NCBI GenBank assembly: GCA_029688825.1
Contig: JARUKX010000035.1
Coordinates: 1 to 39,810 of the forward strand
Length of the DNA stretch: 39,810 nt
Reading direction: 5' to 3'
From: Haloarculaceae archaeon H-GB1-1
Lineage (GTDB): Archaea; Halobacteriota; Halobacteria; Halobacteriales; Haloarculaceae
The position numbers and the translations under genes were made by a program. Each line of letters starts with the position of its first letter. Position 1 is the stretch's first letter. Under the pieces are notes generated by a model. It was not told the DNA's origin. It did no database searches and was given only the letters and a program-made list of their open reading frames with translations. Shown here piece by piece: positions 34,904 through 39,810 of this stretch.

Positions 34904-36018
34904 CAGATCTCCCCCATCGAGTCCTGTTTGCGCATCAGATACAGGAAGTACGGCCCGCCGACCAGCCCGGTGACGATTCCGACGGGGATTTGCACGGGAT
35001 TCATCGCGAGTCGCGCGCCGACGTCGGCGGCGACCATCAGCGCCGGTCCCGCAAAGACGCACCCGACGACGAGTTTCCGGTAGTCACTCCCCACGATGTT
35101 CCGAACCACGTGCGGGACGATGAGGCCGACGAAGCCGACGATTCCGGCCACGGCGATGCTCGCGGCAGCCGCAAGGACCGCAACGCCCGACAGGGCGAAT
35201 CGGACCTTCTCGACCGACATGCCGAGCGATTTCGCCGTATTCTCCCCGAGGAGTAACACGTTCAGTTGTCGAGAGCTGACGAGCGAGAGCACCATTGCGA
35301 CGACAGTCCACGGGAGCACCATCCGGACCTGCTCCCAGTCGGTCCCGGTCAGCGACCCGGTCGTCCACGCGATGGCGGACTGGACGACGCCGATGTCGCT
35401 GGCGAAGAAGAACAGCGCCGTCTGGAGCGACTGGAAGACGGTGCCGACGATGACGCCCGCGAGGACGAGTCGGACCGGAGAGGTGCCGTTCTTCCAGGCG
35501 ATGGCGTAGACGACGAGGAAGGCGATTGCACCGCCGATGGAGGCGATGGCGGGGAGGAACACCGCCAGTCCCGAGAACGCGACGAGCGTCAGCAGGATCA
35601 GCAGTCCGGCGCCGGAGGAGACGCCGAGGATGAACGGACTCGCGAGTTCGTTCCGCGTGACCGCCTGGAAGATCGCACCGGAGACGGCGAGGTTCATCCC
35701 GACGAAGATGCCGACGAACACACGCGGGAGCCGGATGTTCCAGACGATGAGGCTGCGCTTGTTCATCTCGGGGACGTCAGTGCCGAGGAGCCACGCACGC
35801 CAGGCGTCGCCGTTGAAGATCACGTCGGGGTTGAACACCGCTTGCCACGACTCGACGATGGTCATCGAGAACGCGCCGAAGCTCACCTGAACCAGCCCGC
35901 CGGCGACGATCACTGCAACGCTCCCGAGACAGAGCGCGAACAGCGATCTATCGAACCAGCCGAGCCGACTGTCACGCCGTGCGGTCGCCTCGGTGGGACT
36001 CGTCGTTTCGCTCGCCAT
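34903..36018 (-). CDS. FecCD-family ABC transporter permease
   Basis: A 371-residue permease with about ten membrane segments after a polar N-terminus of 25 residues. FecCD/BtuC signatures: IRLPRVFVGIFVGMNLAVSGAIFQAVTRNELASP, LGVSSGAGLLI, SLGMSVEKVRFAL and VGFVGLIVPHVVRNIVGSDYRKL, the last being the cytoplasmic coupling segment that meets the ATPase. A homodimer would form the pore, since only one permease gene is present. It starts two bases behind the small upstream ORF. Confidence 0.92.
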   Translation of the reverse strand: MASETTSPTEATARRDSRLGWFDRSLFALCLGSVAVIVAGGLVQVSFGAFSMTIVESWQAVFNPDVIFNGDAWRAWLLGTDVPEMNKRSLIVWNIRLPRVFVGIFVGMNLAVSGAIFQAVTRNELASPFILGVSSGAGLLILLTLVAFSGLAVFLPAIASIGGAIAFLVVYAIAWKNGTSPVRLVLAGVIVGTVFQSLQTALFFFASDIGVVQSAIAWTTGSLTGTDWEQVRMVLPWTVVAMVLSLVSSRQLNVLLLGENTAKSLGMSVEKVRFALSGVAVLAAAASIAVAGIVGFVGLIVPHVVRNIVGSDYRKLVVGCVFAGPALMVAADVGARLAMNPVQIPVGIVTGLVGGPYFLYLMRKQDSMGEI

Positions 36019-36020
36019 CG

Positions 36021-36356
36021 TCAGGTACTCACCTCCGATTGCTGTGCGGGGGCGGTTCCGGACGCCCGGATCACATCGTCGTCCATCGGATCGAGGGGCG
36101 TCCGCTCGCCAGCAGCAGTGACGAATGCATCAGACTCGGGGTTCGCCGTCGGCGTTTCGTGACCTGTTTCGGGTCGGGCCTCGACCTCCTCCGGAGAGAC
36201 GGACGCGGAACGGGGAGTCTCGATAACCCGGCGGGCAACTCTGGCACCGCGCTCGGCCGCCACGGTCGCCTGTTTGGCGTCCGGTCTGGCGGGGGTGGCG
36301 ACTGAGGATTGCTCGACGGGCGTCGTGCCGTCGTAGCCGGTGGAATCGCCTGTCAT
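36021..36356 (-). CDS. Disordered 111-residue protein at the head of the transporter operon
   Basis: The frame opens three bases behind an inverted repeat that looks like a metal-regulator box and ends two bases before the permease start (TGAcgATG), so it is the first gene of the operon. The protein is polar, rich in Ala, Thr, Glu and Pro, has no hydrophobic helix or Cys and seems disordered. It is not a substrate-binding protein. Third codon positions are GC-rich as in neighbouring genes, which supports real coding. The function is unknown; it may be a degenerated relict. Confidence 0.6.
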   Translation of the reverse strand: MTGDSTGYDGTTPVEQSSVATPARPDAKQATVAAERGARVARRVIETPRSASVSPEEVEARPETGHETPTANPESDAFVTAAGERTPLDPMDDDVIRASGTAPAQQSEVST

Positions 36357-36360
36357 GTGA

Positions 36361-36377
36361 TTTAGGCTAGCCTAAAT
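36361..36377. promoter_or_regulatory. DtxR/SirR-like operator upstream of the iron-type transporter
   Basis: tttaggctagcctaaa is a perfect 16-bp palindrome, close to the DtxR-family box (ttaggttagcctaacctaa). A half copy, tttaggctcacc, lies at 36397-36408. It lies five bases ahead of the first ATG of the transporter operon, where a repressor would block transcription. Metal-dependent repression by an Idr/SirR protein is expected by family knowledge. Confidence 0.75.
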
Positions 36378-36403
36378 GTGCAAAAGCGTTCCGAAGTTTA
36401 GGC

Positions 36404-36509
36404 TCACCAAACCCATTGCAGGGGAGCACCGCATCGCGGACACATCGGCGGCCCATTCTCGGGGACATAGAGCCCGCAGAACGGACACGTGCCGCGTCAG
36501 GCGAGTCAT
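36404..36509 (-). pseudogene. Broken CPxCG zinc-ribbon microprotein
   Basis: One frame encodes CPFCGLYVPENG and MCPRCGAPLQWVW followed by a stop (36404-36406), a clear two-knuckle zinc ribbon of the CPxCG microprotein type. In the same frame, in-frame stops lie just upstream and no start codon precedes the first Cys. A candidate ATG at 36509 reads MTRLTRHV in a neighbouring frame, so one-base insertion or deletion would restore a 30-35 residue protein. It may be a decayed gene or a sequencing frameshift. The stop region overlaps the half operator. Confidence 0.55.
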
Positions 36510-36547
36510 GCCACGACGAGGAAGTACGTGCACGAACGGAACGTTCT

Positions 36548-36577
36548 CGATTTGATATAGCGGAATAGAGTTTATTA
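36548..36577 (-). repeat. Left copy of a 28-bp inverted repeat around rio2
   Basis: cgatttgatatag followed by cggaatagagtttat is the inverted match of 37893-37920, with two mismatches over 28 bases. The outer 14 bases are identical. It lies 55 bases before the rio2 start. Confidence 0.85.
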
Positions 36578-36599
36578 CCCGTCGAACCGCAACGCATCG

Positions 36600-36606
36600 C
36601 ACTTTT
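36600..36606 (+). promoter_or_regulatory. Likely TATA box for rio2
   Basis: cacttttac lies about 27-33 bases ahead of the ATG at 36633, between the left inverted repeat and the gene. Confidence 0.5.
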
Positions 36607-36632
36607 ACGAATCGGGCGACTACGCTCGCCTA

Positions 36633-37547
36633 ATGGTCCAGAACGTCGCACCGACGATGGCCGACCTCGAAACGGAGGACTTCCACCTCCTCTCCGGGGT
36701 CGAGCAGGGGATGCGCTTCTCGGAGTGGGTCGCACGCGAGAAGCTTCCGGACTTCTCGCGGTTGACCGCGGAAGACGTCGACTATCGGCTCGATCGCTGT
36801 GCTGACCGCGGCCTGCTCGAGCGGAAGACCATCCAGTACGAGGGGTACAAGCTCACCTTCGAGGGATACGACGCGCTCGCGTTGCACACCTTCGTCGAGC
36901 GGGACACCATCGGCGGCTTCGGGGCCCCGCTCGGCGTCGGCAAGGAGAGCGACGTCTACGAGGTGCAGTCGTACAAACCGCTGGCGCTGAAGTACCACCG
37001 TGAGGGGTACACCAACTTCCGGGAAGTGATGCGCGAACGCGAGTACACCGCCGACCGCGAGCACGTCTCCTGGCAGTACACCGCGCGGAAGGCCGCCGAA
37101 CGCGAGTTCGACGCGCTGGAGACCGTCTATCCGCAGGTCAGCGTCCCCCAGCCCATCGACCACAACCGCCACGCCATCGTCATGGAGAAGATCGACGGCG
37201 TCGAGCTCTCGAAGGCCAAACTCGAACCCGCGCAGGTGGTTCCGGTTCTCGAACTGATCCTCGACGAGATGCAGACCGCGTACGCGGAGGGATACGTCCA
37301 CGCGGACATGAGCGAGTACAACGTCTTCGTCAACAGCGAGGGCATCGTCATCTTCGACTGGCCACAAGCGGTCCCGACCGACCACGCCAACGCCGACGAA
37401 CTACTCGAGCGCGACGTCGAGAACGTCGTCGGATACTTCGAGCGGAAGTACCCCGGACAGGTGGCCGACACGCCCGACTCTGGGGCCATCGCGGCCGAAC
37501 TCGCCGACGGCGAGTTCGAAACGCTGGCTTCAGTCGGCGACGCGTGA
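36633..37547 (+). CDS. rio2: Rio2 serine/threonine protein kinase
   Basis: A 304-residue atypical kinase that acts in maturation of the small ribosomal subunit. An N-terminal winged helix (about 1-90, LETEDFHLLSGVEQGM, RFSEWVAREKLPDFSRL) defines Rio2. The nucleotide loop is GVGKESDVYEV (101-111), the catalytic Lys120 is in ALKYHREG, the active loop HADMSEYN has His223, Asp225 and Asn230, and the metal-binding Asp242 lies in FDWPQ. The family is conserved across archaea. It lies between 28-bp inverted repeats, which is odd for an essential-type gene. The stop is followed at once by a hairpin. Confidence 0.95.
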   Translation: MVQNVAPTMADLETEDFHLLSGVEQGMRFSEWVAREKLPDFSRLTAEDVDYRLDRCADRGLLERKTIQYEGYKLTFEGYDALALHTFVERDTIGGFGAPLGVGKESDVYEVQSYKPLALKYHREGYTNFREVMREREYTADREHVSWQYTARKAAEREFDALETVYPQVSVPQPIDHNRHAIVMEKIDGVELSKAKLEPAQVVPVLELILDEMQTAYAEGYVHADMSEYNVFVNSEGIVIFDWPQAVPTDHANADELLERDVENVVGYFERKYPGQVADTPDSGAIAAELADGEFETLASVGDA

Positions 37548-37553
37548 CGTCCT

Positions 37554-37573
37554 CCTCGCCGTAAACGGCGGGG
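37554..37573. mobile_element. IS-end-like palindrome behind rio2
   Basis: cctcgccgt and acggcgggg form a 9-bp stem (one wobble) around aa, in the context tcctc...gggg. The context and the position at a gene's stop resemble the IS200/IS605-type hairpin at cbiZ, so it may be another solo end. A simple 3' mRNA hairpin is an equal alternative. Confidence 0.4.
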
Positions 37574-37892
37574 CGTGCCACAAGCCGAGGCGTGCTGGTT
37601 GGGAGAGTTCCAGTTTCTCACTCGCGAAGGACTGCTGGCAGAGCCGCGCTATCGGTCCCTCTAGTCACCGTCGAAAGACGGAGGGACGGGGAGATCGTGT
37701 ACTTTCTGCACCCGTTCGTTTGGTGGAAGGGCGCCTTCACGACGACGGGGCAAATCACGATACCGTCTCATTACGTCGGACGGGGAGACCGTCTCGGTTA
37801 GCATTGAGGAAGCGGGAGAGTCTGGTAACACTGCGTTCGGGGGCTGTATCCCCGCTCCGTAGCGCGAGAATTTAGCGCCCCACCCAGCACGC

Positions 37893-37920
37893 ATAAACTG
37901 TATTCTGCTATATCAAATCG
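37893..37920 (+). repeat. Right copy of the 28-bp inverted repeat around rio2
   Basis: ataaactgtattctgctatatcaaatcg, read here in two parts as ataaactgtattctg and ctatatcaaatcg, matches the reverse complement of 36548-36575 with two mismatches. The pair encloses 1.37 kb containing rio2. No target-site duplication is evident outside it. Confidence 0.85.
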
Positions 37921-38401
37921 GCAGCGCGTCCGACGCGAACGCCTTTGTGGCGCGAGTCGATTGGACGGTCTCGGCGCTGTGAGCGCTACCCGCCGTGAGT
38001 TGCGCCACCGAACTGGCAGTACGACGAATTTTCACACAAATAGCTGACTATACTCGGATATCATAATATGATTTATCACTCAACTATCGACCCTCTTCTG
38101 CGGTATCTGAGGCTTCGATACCAACCGCTTAGAGTCATAACCCTCGAAATATCCGTTTTTCCAGCTGTGGCAGCATTAAGCAGGCGCTATTGCCCCGAAT
38201 CCCACACACCAACGACAGAGACCTTCAAATGCTGGTTTCCCTAATCTAGTACTCGCCAGAGATCTTCACGCACCAAACCATATCGAAAATTATAATATTA
38301 ATATTATATGTGTGTGGAGTAGTTAGGAATGGCTGGAGAGGCTCTCGAACCCCCGCAGAAGGGCGTCGCGTCGGTGGCAGCCCGGCGGTCCAAGAGGTGG
38401 T

Positions 38402-38408
38402 CTTATTA
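38402..38408 (+). promoter_or_regulatory. Likely TATA box for the MmgE/PrpD gene
   Basis: cttatta lies 23-29 bases before the ATG at 38431, as expected for leaderless transcription. Confidence 0.5.
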
Positions 38409-38430
38409 CCCGCCGCGTCGACCGTCCGAC

Positions 38431-39765
38431 ATGGCAGAAGCGCCGGTACCGACGGGTACGAGTCGCATCGTCAAGTACCTCGGGACAGAATCACGAGCGA
38501 ACGCTCCGGACCCCGTGGACGCCGAACTCCGTCGGCGTGTGATCGACACGCTGGCCGCCATCGCGGGCGGCCACCAGTTCGCGGCAGCCGAGCGGATGAG
38601 CGCGTTCGTTCGGTCGTCGTTCGGAGGCGGAGACGCCACCGTCCTCGACGGAACTGGCGAGACGGCGACCCCCGTCGGAGCGACGCTCGCGAACGCGCTC
38701 GCAGGGAACATCCTCGACGTCGACGACGACAACGCAGTCGCGGGCGGCCACCCGGCTGTCGTCGTCTTGCCGGCAATCATGGCAGCGGTCGAATCGGAGG
38801 GCGGAACCGTCGGTGACCTGCTCGACGCGTTCCTGCCGGCATACGAAATCGCCGTGCGTACGGCCATCGCGCTCCACGCCCGGACAGGAATGTACAACGG
38901 GAGCGGGTCGTGGGGGGCCGTCGGGGCGGCAGCCGGGGTCGCGCGCGCTCGCGAGTTCGCGCCCGACGTCGCCGCCGACGCGGTGGGCATCGCCGAGTTC
39001 AACGCGCCGATTGCGCCAGTGATGCGAAGCCTCGCGCTGCCGTCGAGTTCGATGACGAAGGACGGAATCGGCTGGGGCGGCTTCGTCGGCGCGACCGCCG
39101 CTGACCTGGCCGAGCGGGGCTTCACCGGCTCGGGCACGGTCTTCGACGAGATCGAGTACGAGGGGCTCGACCGCACGTCGCTGGACAGCCTCGGCGAGCG
39201 GTACTATCTACTCGACGGCGACTACAAACCGTATCCCGCGTGCCGCTGGACACATCCGGGAATCGACGCGATTGCGGCGCAGGTCGCGGACCACGACGTC
39301 GACCCCCGGTCGGTCGAGGTCGTCCGCGTCGGCACGCACGAGAACGCCACGGTGATGACCGAACGACGGCCGTCGACGCCCAGCGAGGCGGAGTATTCGT
39401 TCCCGTACGTGGCCGCGCGGGCGCTCCTGAACGGCGGCAACTTCACGCCCGCGGACCTGACCTGGCGGGCGCGCGAGGACGAGACGACGCTAGCGTTGGC
39501 CGACCGCGTGGAACTGGCGGTCGACGAGGAGGCCGAGGCCCGGTACCCCGAGGAGTATCTGGTCAGAATCGAACTCGAGACCCCGTCGCGAACGTACGAG
39601 TCCGGCCTGTTCGGACTGCGGCCGCTGACGGCCGACGAACGCGAACAGAAGTGGGAGGGGTTGCTCGACGACGCGCTCGGTCCGGGCACGACGGCGACGC
39701 TCCGCGAGCGAATCGAAGACGACGACCTGCCGATAGAAGAACTGCTGGCCCCGTGGGCCCCGTGA
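38431..39765 (+). CDS. MmgE/PrpD-family protein
   Basis: A 444-residue protein of the 2-methylcitrate dehydratase/iminodisuccinate epimerase fold. Family features: the N-terminal helical domain with RRRVIDTLAAIAGG, LANALAGNILDVDDDN, YEIAVRTAIALHARTGMYNGSGSWG, then YKPYPACRWTHPGIDA (substrate-pocket Lys, Pro and Cys) and YSFPYVAARALLNGG. Members act as dehydratases, decarboxylases or epimerases on small tricarboxylic or amino acids, so the exact reaction is unknown without neighbours. The ATG at 38431 is chosen by homology and promoter spacing; an upstream start at 38329 would add an unlike basic stretch. Confidence 0.88.
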   Translation: MAEAPVPTGTSRIVKYLGTESRANAPDPVDAELRRRVIDTLAAIAGGHQFAAAERMSAFVRSSFGGGDATVLDGTGETATPVGATLANALAGNILDVDDDNAVAGGHPAVVVLPAIMAAVESEGGTVGDLLDAFLPAYEIAVRTAIALHARTGMYNGSGSWGAVGAAAGVARAREFAPDVAADAVGIAEFNAPIAPVMRSLALPSSSMTKDGIGWGGFVGATAADLAERGFTGSGTVFDEIEYEGLDRTSLDSLGERYYLLDGDYKPYPACRWTHPGIDAIAAQVADHDVDPRSVEVVRVGTHENATVMTERRPSTPSEAEYSFPYVAARALLNGGNFTPADLTWRAREDETTLALADRVELAVDEEAEARYPEEYLVRIELETPSRTYESGLFGLRPLTADEREQKWEGLLDDALGPGTTATLRERIEDDDLPIEELLAPWAP

Positions 39766-39774
39766 GGGGAGGTC

Positions 39775-39810
39775 TCAGTCCCGGACGCGCTCGTTGTCAG
39801 GGTCGAACAG
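39775..39810 (-). CDS. C-terminus of a minus-strand gene (partial)
   Basis: The last 36 bases read as LFDPDNERVRD followed by TGA on the minus strand, convergent with the MmgE/PrpD gene by nine bases. The composition and the acidic end fit a haloarchaeal protein. Too short to identify. Confidence 0.5.
   Translation of the reverse strand: MFDPDNERVRD

Larger units (their letters stand above)
37548..38430. other. 883 bases without a convincing gene; remnants and AT-rich sequence
   Basis: Contents in order: a palindrome at 37554-37573, a bulged hairpin at 37655-37687 with a gaaa loop, the right copy of the 28-bp inverted repeat at 37893-37920, and from about 38030 to 38330 an AT-rich stretch quite unlike the rest of the window. 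The AT-rich part includes palindromes at 38060-38072 (atcata/tatgat around one base) and 38291-38308 (18 bp, all A and T). Frames here are short; one of 69 residues at 37592 matches no family I know. I see no tRNA or transposase. Confidence 0.7.

Noticed and set aside
37592-37801. 69-residue frame after rio2
   Set aside because: No recognised motif, mixed composition, overlaps hairpins and shows no promoter; probably chance.
36548-37920. Calling the rio2 segment a composite transposon
   Set aside because: There is no transposase and no target-site duplication, so it is recorded only as a pair of inverted repeats.
38329-38370. Possible tRNA fragment near ggctctcgaacccc
   Set aside because: On neither strand could I build a T arm with the required closing pairs, anticodon arm or acceptor stem.

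Overview
The window is a stretch of haloarchaeal chromosome. The signs are very high GC, acidic proteins rich in Asp and Glu, many four-base or few-base gene overlaps, short AT-rich boxes about 25-30 bases ahead of start codons (leaderless-type promoters), an FtsZ2/CdrS/CdrL cluster, a Tat-exported halocyanin, archaeal CobY and CbiZ, an archaeal Rio2 kinase and haloarchaeal multi-PAS histidine kinases. The gene order ftsZ2-cdrS-cdrL, B12 genes, minD resembles what I recall of Haloferax volcanii, so a member of the Haloferacales or a relative is likely. The genus cannot be fixed from the sequence alone.

Layout. 1-3065: end of an exported FG-GAP/VCBS repeat protein, a polytopic membrane protein and a halocyanin-like copper protein. 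3200-7036: a three-gene signalling operon (PAS/GAF histidine kinase, single-domain response regulator, receiver-kinase hybrid) closed by an 82-bp imperfect inverted repeat. 7169-14079: housekeeping and unknown genes (lipoate ligase family, endonuclease IV, methyltransferase, CopD-like membrane protein, two tandem alpha/beta hydrolases, DUF4442 thioesterase). 14194-17474: the NcsA/TtuA-type tRNA thiolase, then ftsZ2-cdrS and cdrL on the minus strand, with two perfect palindromes in the cdrS leader. 17625-17840: tRNA-Tyr with a 22-bp duplication of its 3' end 141 bp downstream. 17930-22660: a B12 nucleotide-loop and salvage operon (HAD phosphatase, cbiB, cobS, cobY, cobD, cbiZ). 22778-24370: a MinD-family ATPase with a translationally coupled partner and a small winged-helix protein. 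24507-32255: a PAS kinase, a CPBP membrane protease, a fused FAD/Fe-S 2-hydroxyacid dehydrogenase with a glyoxylate-type aminotransferase, and a CBS protein.

32200-33944 is an IS1341-type TnpB element. It has a small helical accessory ORF, an end hairpin, and a strongly folded pseudoknotted RNA scaffold at the tnpB 3' end that is probably the omega RNA. 34004-36356 is an iron-type ABC transporter operon behind a DtxR/SirR-like operator. 36404-38430 holds a broken zinc-ribbon microprotein, the Rio2 gene flanked by 28-bp near-perfect inverted repeats, and an AT-rich region without genes. The window ends with an MmgE/PrpD protein and the tail of a minus-strand gene.

The best candidate for something little described is the TnpB locus: a 41-residue partner ORF overlapping tnpB, plus a computable RNA fold. 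Next come the palindromes ahead of cdrS-ftsZ2, the inverted repeats around rio2, and the tRNA-Tyr duplication.
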